This document shows positions 1 to 8,573 of a DNA stretch of 64,000 nt, one piece after another. Position numbers and translations under genes: made by a program. The notes under the pieces are model-generated. The model was not told the origin of the DNA and searched no databases. It was given only the letters and a program-made list of their open reading frames with translations. Source of the DNA: CAXMST01 sp963700785 (GTDB lineage: Bacteria; Actinomycetota; Thermoleophilia; Solirubrobacterales; 70-9); assembly GCA_963700785.1 (NCBI GenBank), contig CAVOYZ010000006.1:123443-187442 (forward strand), in the 5' to 3' direction. Every line of letters starts with the position of its first letter. The stretch's first letter is position 1.

Positions 1-1201
1 GGTCGATCGGGGTTCCGGTGATGACGGCGTCGCAGTCGGTGGCGTTGATCGTCGCCTCGAGCTCGCCTAGCTGCTCAGCCGAGTAGCCCATCGCCGGAAG
101 CACCGGGCCGATGTGGTCGAAGCGCTCGAACGTCTCGCCGATCGACCCGACCGCGTGCGGCCGCGGATCGACCGGCCTCGCGCCCGCCTGCCTCGCCGCG
201 ACGGTGCCGGCGCCGAACGCCATCTCGCCGTGGGTGATCGACGGCCCGTCCTCGACGACGAGCACGGCCCGGCCCTCGAGCGAGTCCCCGTCATCGAGCC
301 CCACCGGCGATTCGGCCCGGAGAACGGTGGCCTCAGGGTTGGCCGCCGCAACGTCGGCAAGCACCCGCTCGACGTCCCCGGCCGTGGCGCTGTCGAGCTT
401 GTTGACCAGAACGACGTCGGCCATCCGCAGGTTCGCCTCGCCCGGGTGGTAGCCGAGCTCGTCGCCCGGGCGCAGCGGATCGACGACGACGATCAGCAGC
501 TCGGACTTCAGGAAGGGGAGGTCGTTGTTGCCACCGTCCCAGATGATCACGTCGGTCTCGCTCGCGGCCAGGGCGACGATCTCGGCGTAGTCGACTCCGG
601 CGTAGACGAGCATCCCGGCCTCGACAGGGCGCTCGTACTCCTCGCGCTCCTCGATCGTCGGGCCCGAGGCGTCGATCTCGGCGATCGTCTCGAAGCGCTG
701 GACCCGCATCGCCTCGAGGTCGCCGTAGGGCATCGGGTGGCGGATCAGGCCCACGCGCAGACCGGCGTCGAGCAGCGCGCGGCCGATCGCCAGGCTCGTC
801 TGGCTCTTGCCACTGCCGGTGCGCACCGAGCAGACCGCAACGACCGGTACCGGGCTCTCGATCATCGTCGAGCGCGGACCGAGCAGGGTGAAGTCCGCGC
901 CGGCCGCGAGGGTCGCGGCGGCCACGTGCATGAGGTGCTCGTAGGAGACATCCGAGTAGGCGAAGACGACCTCGTCGACGGCCTCCTCGGCGACCAGCGC
1001 CGTGAGCTGCTCCTCGGGCAGGATCGGGATCCCGCCGGGATAGCGCAGCCCGGCGAGCGAGGCCGGGTAGGTCCGATCGGCGATCCCGGGAATCTGGGTC
1101 GCCGTGAAGGCGACGACCTCGACCTCCGGATCGTCGCGGTAGACGACGTTGAAGTTGTGGAAGTCGCGGCCCCCGGCCCCCATGATCAGCACTCGGCGCA
1201 T
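1..1201 (-). CDS. P-loop GTPase of the cyclic 2,3-diphosphoglycerate synthetase family (partial)
   Basis: About 400 residues are in the window and the C-terminus lies beyond the left edge. The start MRRVLIMGAGGRDFHNFNVV is typical of this family. A Rossmann-like N-terminal domain is followed by a Walker A motif RTGSGKS at residues 127-133. The family is named after the archaeal cyclic-2,3-DPG synthetase, but bacterial members are mostly uncharacterised nucleotide-binding proteins, so the exact reaction is unknown. It is divergently transcribed from a carbamate kinase with only 51 bp between the starts. This suggests, without proving, a shared promoter region and a link to carbamoyl-phosphate or purine nitrogen metabolism. 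Confidence 0.75.
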   Translation of the reverse strand, partial: MRRVLIMGAGGRDFHNFNVVYRDDPEVEVVAFTATQIPGIADRTYPASLAGLRYPGGIPILPEEQLTALVAEEAVDEVVFAYSDVSYEHLMHVAAATLAAGADFTLLGPRSTMIESPVPVVAVCSVRTGSGKSQTSLAIGRALLDAGLRVGLIRHPMPYGDLEAMRVQRFETIAEIDASGPTIEEREEYERPVEAGMLVYAGVDYAEIVALAASETDVIIWDGGNNDLPFLKSELLIVVVDPLRPGDELGYHPGEANLRMADVVLVNKLDSATAGDVERVLADVAAANPEATVLRAESPVGLDDGDSLEGRAVLVVEDGPSITHGEMAFGAGTVAARQAGARPVDPRPHAVGSIGETFERFDHIGPVLPAMGYSAEQLGELEATINATDCDAVITGTPID

Positions 1202-1252
1202 CGCTGCGACAGGCTACGGGCCCGCCGGCCGCAACGCTGGTAGAACCCCGAC

Positions 1253-2159
1253 ATGCTGGTCGTCACGGCCCTCGGAGGCAACGCGCTGGTCCGCCGTGGC
1301 GAGCCCGCCGACCTCGCCACCCAGCGCGACCATGTCGGCACCGCGGTCGAGGCGATCGCCGCGGTCGCCGCCGAGCACGATGTCGTCGTCACTCACGGGA
1401 ACGGGCCCCAGGTCGGCCTGCTCGCCCTGCAGGGCGAGGCCTACCGGGAGGTCGATCCGTATCCGCTCGACGTGCTCGGCGCCGAGGCCGAGGGCATGAT
1501 CGGCTACCTGCTCGAGCAGGAGCTGGTCAATGCGTTGGGCGACGCGCGCGTGGCAACGCTGCTGACCCAGGTGGTGGTTGACGGCTCCGACCCTGCGTTC
1601 GAGCGACCGACGAAGCCGATCGGTCCGATCTTCGATCCCGAGACCGCGGCGCGCCTGGCCGCTGCACGGGGATGGACACTCGCGCCGGACGGGGAGGGCC
1701 GGCGCCGGGTGGTCGCCTCGCCGGAGCCGCAGTCGATCGTCGAGCTGCCGACGATCCGGCTGCTGGTCGAGGCGGGCGTGATCGTCGTATGCGTCGGCGG
1801 CGGCGGCATCCCCGTCCTGCTCGACGAGCAGGGGCGACTGCGTGGCGCGGAGGCGGTGATCGACAAGGACCTCGCAGCGGCGCTGCTCGCCCGCAGCCTC
1901 GGGGCCGATGCGCTGCTGCTGCTGACCGACGTCACCGCGGTCGAGCTGGGCTGGGGCACGCGCGCAGGCGAGTCCTCTTGGAGAGGTCACGAGCACCGAG
2001 CTGCGCGCGATCGGCTTCGAGCCCGGTACGATGGGGCCGAAGGTCGAGGCCGCGTGCCGCTTCGCCGAGGCGACCGGCGCCGTCGCCGGCATCGGGGCGC
2101 TTGCCGATGCGGCCGCGATCCTCCGCGGCGAGCGCGGGACCCGGGTCATTTCCGGCTAG
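1253..2159 (+). pseudogene. arcC: carbamate kinase, frameshifted
   Basis: Carbamate kinase interconverts carbamoyl phosphate plus ADP and carbamate plus ATP. Visible family motifs are ALGGNAL near the start, HGNGPQVG, the stretch GGGGIPV and IDKDLAAALLA. The reading frame is correct up to about residue 240 (...TDVTAVELGWGT). The family C-terminus (GEVTSTELRAIGFEPGTMG ... RGERGTRVISG, stop at 2157-2159) then continues one frame over. The break lies between about 1965 and 1980. Restoring one base gives about 302 residues, close to the family length of about 310. As the sequence stands, the first frame misses the C-terminal quarter and runs on into the downstream DUF1214 remnant. It is either a genuine pseudogene or a sequencing indel. 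Confidence 0.8.
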
Positions 2160-2161
2160 CA

Positions 2162-2743
2162 ACGAGGATCGCCTTCGATACGCGGGACGAGCGCGCCTTC
2201 TACTACGAGGGAAGCGCCTGGAAGACCGGCTTTGTCGGAGGCGACCATCGCTGGCTCGACGGCGACGGGCGCGGCGGCCGCAACCTCGACGCGAGGACGC
2301 TCTTCTTCTACCAGGCGACCGTCAACACGCCGGCGATGGCGCTGGAGATGGTCGGGGTCGGCTCCCAGTACGCGGTCAGCGAGCGGGACGCCGACGGCGC
2401 CTATCTCGAGGGCGGCGGCAGCTACCGCCTTCGACTCCCAGCCGACGTCCCGGCCAAGGAGTTCCGGTCGGTCGTCGCCTACGACCCGCAGACCCGCTCG
2501 GAGCTTCAGACCGGACAGCCCTTCCCGAGCCGAAACAGCGAGCGGAACGCCGACGAGCTCACCTACAACGAGGACGGCTCGATCGACATCCTGTTCGGGC
2601 CCGAGTCGCCCACCGAGAACTCCGGGAACTGGATCGAGACGATCGCCGGAAAGAGCTGGTACACGATCCTTCGGCTCTACGGACCGCTCGAGCCGTGGTT
2701 CGAACGGACCTGGGTGCCGGGCGAGATCGAGCGAATCGACTGA
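2162..2743 (+). pseudogene. C-terminal half of a DUF1254/DUF1214 protein
   Basis: The frame encodes the conserved end of DUF1254-family proteins: LDARTLFFYQATVNTPAMA, VGVGSQYAVSE, SYRLRLPADVPAKEF, YDPQTRSELQTGQPFPS, IDILFGPESP, NWIETIAGKSW and LRLYGPLEPWFERTW. The N-terminal DUF1254 domain (roughly 200-250 residues) is missing. There is no ATG, GTG or TTG near the beginning, and the coding similarity starts directly after the carbamate kinase stop. It is therefore a truncated gene whose left end was lost in the event that placed it against carbamate kinase. The function of the family is not established. Confidence 0.75.
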
Positions 2744-2821
2744 ACCGCGGCAACCGGCCGGGCGGCGACTGGCCGGCCCCCAGCGACGCAGGGTCGATCC
2801 GCCTGCGGATAGCGTGCAGGC

Positions 2822-3436
2822 ATGGCGATTCACTGGTCCTCAGCGCGGCTCGGGTCCGGCCTGAACCGATGGATCGGGCTCGGCTTCGCGATCGGGTCGG
2901 CCTGCTTCTTGATCGGCCCGTCTCCTGGCTACGTCCAACTGGTCGGAGCCGAGGCGGACGGCATCACCTTCTTCGTCGGCTCGCTGTTCTTCACCGGGGC
3001 AGCGACGCTTCAGGCGCTGAGCGCCCGGGGCGGTGACCGGCTGCCCTCGCTGATCCAGTTCGCCGGGACGATCTTCTTCAACGTCAACACCTTCCGGGCG
3101 ATGCAGACCTCGATCAGCAACTCGCAGGTCGATCGGCTGATTTGGGCCCCGGAGGCGGCGGGCTCCGCCTGCTTTCTAATCTCTGGGGCAATCGCCTACC
3201 AGAGCGTGCGCGCGACCGGGCACGCCGTTCGCCGCAACCGCGAGTGGCGGATCGCCGCGGTCAACCTCGCCGGCTGCGTGCTGTTCGGGATCTCGACGAT
3301 CGCCTCCTACGTGGTGCCGGAGACGGGTGACGTCGTCGCGCTAGCCGCCGCCAACTGGACGACCGCGCTCGGCGCCCTCTGCTTCCTGGTTGGCTCGCTG
3401 TGGCTGATCAGGGGAGCGCGGGTTTCCCCCTCGTGA
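2822..3436 (+). CDS. six-TM integral membrane protein, function unknown
   Basis: 204 residues with about six hydrophobic helices (for example IGLGFAIGSACFLIGP, GITFFVGSLFFTGAATL, LIQFAGTIFFNVNTF, LGALCFLVGSLWLI). The arrangement is similar to small YrhK-like membrane proteins, but no catalytic or transport motif is visible. ATG start at 2822. It stands alone between the DUF1254 remnant and the convergent glutamate decarboxylase gene, whose stop lies about 65 bp away. I do not assign a function. Confidence 0.7.
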   Translation: MAIHWSSARLGSGLNRWIGLGFAIGSACFLIGPSPGYVQLVGAEADGITFFVGSLFFTGAATLQALSARGGDRLPSLIQFAGTIFFNVNTFRAMQTSISNSQVDRLIWAPEAAGSACFLISGAIAYQSVRATGHAVRRNREWRIAAVNLAGCVLFGISTIASYVVPETGDVVALAAANWTTALGALCFLVGSLWLIRGARVSPS

Positions 3437-3500
3437 TCGCATCGCTGCCGTCCGCCGCGGGAGCCACCCTAACCCGACCGTCCCCCGGCCGGACCAGGAA

Positions 3501-4943
3501 TCAGTAGCCGGTTGCGGTCTTGACCTTCTCCCGCTCGGCCTTGTCGGCGCCGCCCTTCTTGGCGAGCGTCTCGCAAGCGGCCGCGATGTCGTCGGCCAGC
3601 GTGCTGACCAGGGTATGGCTGAAGTTCAGCTTGACCAGGGCCCGCATCATCTTCACGTGGTCGGCCTTCGGCGGCATCGTGTACGCGGGCAACATCCAGT
3701 TGCGCTCGGCCGCGACCTGCCAGGCGATGTCGAACTCGTCGTAGTTGCGGTCCTCGGCGAGGTTGAAGGCGACCAGCGGCAGCTGCTCCTCGCCGTCGCC
3801 GATCAGCTCGAAGCCGCCCATCTCCCGCAGCCGATCGGCGAGCAGCTTCGCGTTCTCGTGCATGACGTGCATGACGTAGCTGTAGCCCTCGTGGCCGAAG
3901 CGGACGAAGTTGTAGTACTGGGCGAGAACCATCGCCGAGCCGGTCGAGAAGTTGAGCGTGAAGGTCGCGTCCGTCTTGCCCAGGTAGTTCTCGTAGAAGA
4001 CCAGATCCTCGGCTAGGTCAGCCCGCTCGCGGAAGATCAGCCAGCCGATCCCCGGGTAGACGAGGCCGAACTTGTGGCCTGAGACGTTGATCGAGCGCAC
4101 CTGCTCGAGCCGAAAGTCCCACTCGCGATCCGGGTACAGGAACGGCCAGACGAAGCCACCGGAGGCGGCGTCGACGTGCAGCGGCACGTCGAGACCCCGC
4201 TCGCCCTTCAGATCGACGAGCAGCTTGTTGATCCCCTCGATGTCGTCGGCGTGGCCGGTGAAGGTGGTGCCGAGCACGGCGGCGACGCCGATCGTGTTCT
4301 CGTCGACGTGCGGCTCGACGTCCTCAGGGCCAATCGTGTACTTGTCGGGCTGCAGCGGCACGATCCGTGGCTCTACGTCGAAGTAGCGGCAGAACTTCTC
4401 CCAGACGACGTGCACGTCCCCACCGAAGACCATGTTCGGCTTGTCCGCCGGCTTGCTCTCCGCCTCGCGGCGCTGGCGCCACTTCCACTTCAGCGAGAGC
4501 GCGCCGAGCATGATCGCCTCCGAGGAGCCCTGGGTGCGGGCGCCGGTGGTCTCCCCGGGTGCATTGAAGAGGCTGGCGAGCATCCGGATGCAGCGCTGCT
4601 CGATCTCGGCGGTCCGTGGATACTCAGCGTGGTCGATGAAGTTGCGGTGCAGGTTCTCGGCTATCACCCGCTGGGCCTCGGGCTCCATCCAGGTGGTGAC
4701 GAAGGTCGCAAGGTTGCGCTGGGGAACGCCGTCGAGGACCAGCTCCTCGCCGATCAGCCGCATCGCATCCACGGCCGGCATGCCCTTGGCGGGCAGCTCG
4801 CCGTCGGGCGGTCCCTCGAGCAGGAACCGGTTGCCGAACTTGCCGACGAATCCGCTGTCGAGGGCCGCGTACCGCTCGAGCGTCTTCAGGTCAGCCCCGC
4901 CCATGATCTCGGTCGTCGGCCGGCTTCCATCTGTGTCGCCCAC
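3501..4943 (-). CDS. gadB: glutamate decarboxylase
   Basis: 480 residues, normal for GadA/GadB. This PLP enzyme converts glutamate to GABA with consumption of a proton, giving acid resistance and feeding a GABA shunt. Visible signatures are YPRTAEIEQRCI, GSSEAIMLG, the PLP-phosphate and Asp motif HVDAASGGF (residues 256-264) and the Schiff-base lysine K291 in NVSGHKFGLVYPG. The C-terminus carries the family's NFSHTLVSTLADDI region. No glutamate/GABA antiporter (gadC) is adjacent, so the acid-resistance circuit would depend on a transporter elsewhere. Confidence 0.95.
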   Translation of the reverse strand: MGDTDGSRPTTEIMGGADLKTLERYAALDSGFVGKFGNRFLLEGPPDGELPAKGMPAVDAMRLIGEELVLDGVPQRNLATFVTTWMEPEAQRVIAENLHRNFIDHAEYPRTAEIEQRCIRMLASLFNAPGETTGARTQGSSEAIMLGALSLKWKWRQRREAESKPADKPNMVFGGDVHVVWEKFCRYFDVEPRIVPLQPDKYTIGPEDVEPHVDENTIGVAAVLGTTFTGHADDIEGINKLLVDLKGERGLDVPLHVDAASGGFVWPFLYPDREWDFRLEQVRSINVSGHKFGLVYPGIGWLIFRERADLAEDLVFYENYLGKTDATFTLNFSTGSAMVLAQYYNFVRFGHEGYSYVMHVMHENAKLLADRLREMGGFELIGDGEEQLPLVAFNLAEDRNYDEFDIAWQVAAERNWMLPAYTMPPKADHVKMMRALVKLNFSHTLVSTLADDIAAACETLAKKGGADKAEREKVKTATGY

Positions 4944-5152
4944 TGGGCCTCCTAGCTTCGTTTTGGTCGAGTCCCGTCCGCGGCTGGACGGTCACGGGAG
5001 CATACGGCTACCGGGTCCCGGCGGTCGTCACTCGGAAGGAGTGAAACGAGCCGAGGCGACCCCGCGCCGTTCATCCCGATCGGAGGGGGGCAGCGGGGGA
5101 CGGAATCGGCAATCCTCTGAGGGCGATGCGACCGTCCGGCCGGGCGGTTTGA

Positions 5153-6340
5153 ATGGCCCCCATGCCAATCATCCGCGGGCGGCTCAGACGGCGGGACGGG
5201 GAGCATCCAGGCGAGCGCCCGGAGCAGGCATTCGAGATCGACACCTCTGGGCTATCCGGCGTTTTCGCGGCGCCGGGCTGGCTCCGTGACGGGGGCCTGA
5301 CCTCGTGGCTGCTGGTCGGTATCACGCTGCTCCTCGTCGGGCTCGTTTGGCTCGCCTCGTTGACCCATGTGATCTTCGTCCCGGTGATCGTGGCGAGCGT
5401 GATCGCGGCGGTCGCCGGCCCGCTCGTCACCTGGATGCAAGGACATCACGTACCCCGCGTGCTGGGCGCGATCATCGTCCTGCTCCTGATCGTCGCCGCC
5501 GGAGGCCTGGCCACCTACCTGATCCTGGCGGGGATCGCGAGCGAATCCAGCGACATCAGCCGCCATCTCAACGATGCCGTCGACGAGATCCGTGGCTGGC
5601 TCAAGGACCTCGGCGTCAGCACCGGCAAGGCACAGGGTGCCGGCAGCGACCTGAGCTCCGGCGCGAGCGACAGCTTCAACGCGCTCAAGCACGGCGTGAT
5701 CGGCGGCGTCGAGAAGCTCTCATCCCTCGTCTTCTTCCTGGCGATGACGATCCTCAGCCTCATCTTCCTACTCAAGGACGGGCCCGTGATCCGCGCCTGG
5801 GCGGAGCATCACATAGGTCTGCCCCCCACAGTCGCGCACACCGTGAGCGGCCGCACCCTGCAGTCGCTGCGCGGTTACTTCCTCGGGGTCACGATTGTCG
5901 CCGTATTCAACGCGGTGCTGGTCGGCGGCGGCGCCCTGTTGCTCGGCGTCCCGCTGGCGGGGACGATCGCGGTCGTCACCTTCCTCGGCGCCTACATCCC
6001 CTACATCGGTGCCTGGAGCGCCGGCGCCTTCTCGGTCCTGATCGCGCTCGGCGGAGCCAGCCCCGAGGCGGCGAGCGGGATGGTCGTGATTCAGATCCTC
6101 TCGAACGGGCCGTTCCAGCAGATCGTCCAGCCGATCGCCTACGGGGCCGCCCTCGGCCTGCACCCGCTCGCGGTGCTGGTCGTGACGATCTCCGGCGGCG
6201 CCTTATTCGGCGCCGTCGGCCTGATCCTCGCCGCTCCCGTCACCTCCGCCATCGTCCGGATCTCGGCCGACCTCGGTCGCGCCGCCGAGGTCAAGGCGAA
6301 GCAGCGGCCGGCGGCGGCGGCCGCCGCCGCCGAGACCTGA
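5153..6340 (+). CDS. AI-2E family (PerM/TqsA-like) membrane transporter
   Basis: 395 residues with the AI-2E layout. An N-terminal pair of helices (residues about 46-90, SWLLVGITLLLVGLVWLASLT) is followed by a third helix. Then come a periplasmic or cytoplasmic middle part (about 120-180) and a C-terminal bundle with VTFLGAYIPYIGAW and the conserved GPFQQIVQPIAYGAALGLHPLAVL. Members are proposed exporters of signalling molecules or ion antiporters; the substrate here is unknown. A second in-frame ATG three codons downstream (5162) is an alternative start. The C-terminus ends in an Ala-rich tail. Confidence 0.9.
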   Translation: MAPMPIIRGRLRRRDGEHPGERPEQAFEIDTSGLSGVFAAPGWLRDGGLTSWLLVGITLLLVGLVWLASLTHVIFVPVIVASVIAAVAGPLVTWMQGHHVPRVLGAIIVLLLIVAAGGLATYLILAGIASESSDISRHLNDAVDEIRGWLKDLGVSTGKAQGAGSDLSSGASDSFNALKHGVIGGVEKLSSLVFFLAMTILSLIFLLKDGPVIRAWAEHHIGLPPTVAHTVSGRTLQSLRGYFLGVTIVAVFNAVLVGGGALLLGVPLAGTIAVVTFLGAYIPYIGAWSAGAFSVLIALGGASPEAASGMVVIQILSNGPFQQIVQPIAYGAALGLHPLAVLVVTISGGALFGAVGLILAAPVTSAIVRISADLGRAAEVKAKQRPAAAAAAAET

Positions 6341-6390
6341 CACCAGCCCGCGAGACGGATCCCAGCCCGGCCGCTGCGGGACGCCGTCGG

Positions 6391-6678
6391 CTACGAGCCG
6401 AGGATCTTCGCCTTCTGGGCCTCAAACTCCTCGTCGGTTAGGACCCCCTGCTGCTTGAGCTCGCCGAGCTCCTTGAGCTGATCGAGAGTCGACGCCTGCG
6501 AGGGGGCGGCCGGAGGCGGCGCCTCCGGCTGCTGGGCGGCGGCCCGATACTCCATCGGCTGGCCGCCACCCTGGTCCTGCCAGCGCTCGGCCTGGCGGCG
6601 CGAAACCCGGTTGCTCACCGCCGTGGCGGTTCCTGCCACTGCCGCCGTGCGCGCGACTCCACGAAGTAAACCTGGCAT
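6391..6678 (-). CDS. SHOCT-domain protein
   Basis: 95 residues. The N-terminus (MPGLLRGVARTAAVAGTA) is weakly hydrophobic. A Gln/Pro/Ala-rich linker follows, then a C-terminal SHOCT helix pair (DQLKELGELKQQGVLTDEEF, residues 66-85). SHOCT domains are short oligomerisation or nucleic-acid/membrane-tethering modules. The start was chosen at 6678 because a GAGAGG Shine-Dalgarno lies just upstream and the longer frame is unlike protein. It lies 16 bp downstream of the DUF6325 gene on the same strand; the pairing of these two families is recurrent in actinobacteria and suggests an operon. Confidence 0.85.
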   Translation of the reverse strand: MPGLLRGVARTAAVAGTATAVSNRVSRRQAERWQDQGGGQPMEYRAAAQQPEAPPPAAPSQASTLDQLKELGELKQQGVLTDEEFEAQKAKILGS

Positions 6679-6694
6679 GCGAAAACCTCTCTCG

Positions 6695-7132
6695 CTAGTT
6701 GGCCTCGGCGGCATCGAGGGCCGCGAGGATCGACTGAATCGGAATGCGCCCGCTGGCGACGAGCTGGCCGCCGTTCTCCCGGATGGCCGTTGCAAACGGC
6801 GCAGCCCAGCTGTTCTCGAAGACGAGCAGCGCTGCCGAGGTACCCGGCTCCAGCGCCGCGCCCGCCTCGTGGGCGTCCTCCTCGCTGAGCAGCCCGGAGT
6901 GGGCGCCGGCAAGCTCGGCGAGCCCCTCGATCGCGGCCGCGTCGGCGATCTCGAGCATCGCGACATTGCCGTCCTCGTCCTTGGTCAGAAACAGGAGGTC
7001 GAGGATCCGGATGATGCCGCGATCGACGAGATCGATCAGATGCGGGGCCGCCTCGCCGTTCGGTTGTCGATCGGGCCACTCGATCAGGACGTAGTCGATC
7101 GGGCCCATCTCGAAATGCTCTTCTGCGCTCAT
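6695..7132 (-). CDS. DUF6325 family protein
   Basis: 145 residues from ATG 7132 (an upstream in-frame start at 7144 is possible). The features FEMGPIDYVLIEWPD, PHLIDLVDRGIIRILDLLFL and VFENSWAAPFATAIRENGG are those of DUF6325, a small alpha/beta protein common in Actinobacteria and usually encoded beside a SHOCT protein, as here. The fold resembles DUF1269-type membrane-stress proteins. The biochemical role is not known. Confidence 0.85.
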   Translation of the reverse strand: MSAEEHFEMGPIDYVLIEWPDRQPNGEAAPHLIDLVDRGIIRILDLLFLTKDEDGNVAMLEIADAAAIEGLAELAGAHSGLLSEEDAHEAGAALEPGTSAALLVFENSWAAPFATAIRENGGQLVASGRIPIQSILAALDAAEAN

Positions 7133-7202
7133 CGCCGCGAGCATACCCGACGGCGGGTGCTGGTGTTGACGGCGTCGCCGTCGGCTCTCGAGCAGGCCGA
7201 CG

Positions 7203-7793
7203 CTACGAGTTCCCGTAGGGGTCCTTCGGGGATCGGTCCGCGGACAGCGAGGTCCGCGATCGCTCGATCAGCGTCTCGATCGCGTCCGCGAGATGGACCT
7301 GATCGATGTTGTAGTCGCCGCGCTCGGTGCGGATCCTGTGCGCCTCCAGCAGGACTTCGCCGTGCGCGTATCCGAACGGCGGCTCGAACCGGTAGGAGGC
7401 GAGCTCGATCAGCAGTCCGAGCGGGTCCTTGAAGTAGATCGAGTCCATGAAGCCGCGGTCCTTGACCCCGCTGTGCTCGATGCCGCGCTCGTCGAGCCGC
7501 TCGACCGCCTGATTGAAGGTCGCCTGCGAGAGCGAGATCGCGATGTGGTGGACGCAGCCGGGGTCGGTCGGCGTGCGGGCCGGGTCGGGCTCGCGCTCCT
7601 CGTTGGTGAAGACCGTGATCAGCCGCCCGTCGCCGGGATCGAAGTAGAGGTGGCTCTCCGCCTCGTTGTCGAGGTTCGGCTGCTCGAAGACGAACGGCAT
7701 CCCGAGCACGCCCTCCCAGAAATCGATCGACGTCTGCCGGTCGGCTCCGGTGATCGTGATGTGGTGGACGCCCTGGCTCTGAAGCTTCTGCAT
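7203..7793 (-). CDS. VOC (glyoxalase/bleomycin resistance) family protein
   Basis: 196 residues with two betaalphabetabetabeta modules. Metal-ligand candidates are His in GVHHITIT (residues 9-15), the second-module CVHHIAISL, and Glu in DPLGLLIELASYR. The pattern is that of ring-cleaving-dioxygenase-like or glyoxalase-like VOC proteins; the substrate cannot be read from sequence. ATG 7793 was chosen because similarity begins exactly there, and upstream codons are a shadow of the divergent PRC-barrel gene. The C-terminus, from about residue 165, is an acidic helix (NIDQVHLADAIETLIERS). Confidence 0.85.
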   Translation of the reverse strand: MQKLQSQGVHHITITGADRQTSIDFWEGVLGMPFVFEQPNLDNEAESHLYFDPGDGRLITVFTNEEREPDPARTPTDPGCVHHIAISLSQATFNQAVERLDERGIEHSGVKDRGFMDSIYFKDPLGLLIELASYRFEPPFGYAHGEVLLEAHRIRTERGDYNIDQVHLADAIETLIERSRTSLSADRSPKDPYGNS

Positions 7794-7910
7794 TTGCCGC
7801 TTCGAAACCCTAGCGCTCGACCAACGTCGACAGCGTCGGTCTCGATACCGAGCATCTCGGGCGGCTCGCAGGTATCGAGAGGCGCTCGCGCGCTCGGCTA
7901 CGATCGTCCG

Positions 7911-8531
7911 GTGGGCGAGAGCGAGGTGCAGTTCGAGATCGGCACGCCCGTCAGCTGTGAGGATGGCCCCTGCGGCGTGCTCAGCCGGGTCGTCATCGAC
8001 CCGATCAAGCGCTCGGTCACGCATCTGGTCGTCGAGCCTCCTCACCGACACTCGCTGGCCCGGCTCGTTCCGGTCGAGCTTGCCGAGGCCCGCGAGGGCG
8101 AGCTCGGACTTCGCTGCACGCTCGCAGCGTGGCGCGCCCTGCGGTTCGTCGAGGAGAACGAGTACCTGGTCCCGCCCGAGGAGTGGCTGGAGTACTCCGG
8201 CGACAGCCTCCTCGGCCTGCCCTACTACGCCGAGTCACCGCCGGTCATCGCGCACGAGCGGGTTCCCGCCGGCGAGGTCGAAGTTCGCCGCGGTGAGCAC
8301 GTGCACGCCAGCGACGGCCCGATCGGACGGGTCGAGGGAGTGGTCGTCGATCCCGCCGACCATCACCTCACCCACGTCCTCTTGCAGGAAGGGCACCTCT
8401 GGGGCAAGAAGGACGTCGCGATCCCGATCGGCGCCGTCGACCGCGTCGACTGGGACGGCGTCCACGTGTCGCTGGCCAAGCAGGAGATCGCGGACCTCTC
8501 ACCGATCGAAGTCACATACCCGCGGCCCTGA
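7911..8531 (+). CDS. PRC-barrel domain protein (two repeats)
   Basis: 206 residues from a GTG start. Two related beta-barrel halves are visible. The first has VQFEIGTPVSCEDGPCGVLS and VVIDPIKRSVTHLVVEP. The second has VEVRRGEHVHASDGPIGRVE and VVVDPADHHLTHVLLQEGHL. Both halves carry the PRC-barrel signature 'G.v..vvvDp....ithlvv'. Stand-alone PRC-barrel proteins are generally adaptor or stress proteins. It is divergent from the VOC gene, with 117 bp between starts, and is followed after 42 bp by hemolysin-III on the same strand. Confidence 0.85.
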   Translation: MGESEVQFEIGTPVSCEDGPCGVLSRVVIDPIKRSVTHLVVEPPHRHSLARLVPVELAEAREGELGLRCTLAAWRALRFVEENEYLVPPEEWLEYSGDSLLGLPYYAESPPVIAHERVPAGEVEVRRGEHVHASDGPIGRVEGVVVDPADHHLTHVLLQEGHLWGKKDVAIPIGAVDRVDWDGVHVSLAKQEIADLSPIEVTYPRP

Positions 8532-8573
8532 CCGCGACGAGGACAGGGGCCGAAGCGCGATAATCGACCCTCG

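Noticed and set aside
113..1243. Long plus-strand open frame of 376 codons
   Set aside because: It is the antisense of the GTPase gene; its sequence is Arg/Asp/Val-rich without domains, while the minus frame has the full family pattern and P-loop.
1214..2149. 311-codon minus-strand frame opposite carbamate kinase
   Set aside because: Shadow of the kinase gene; low-complexity Arg/Ala composition.
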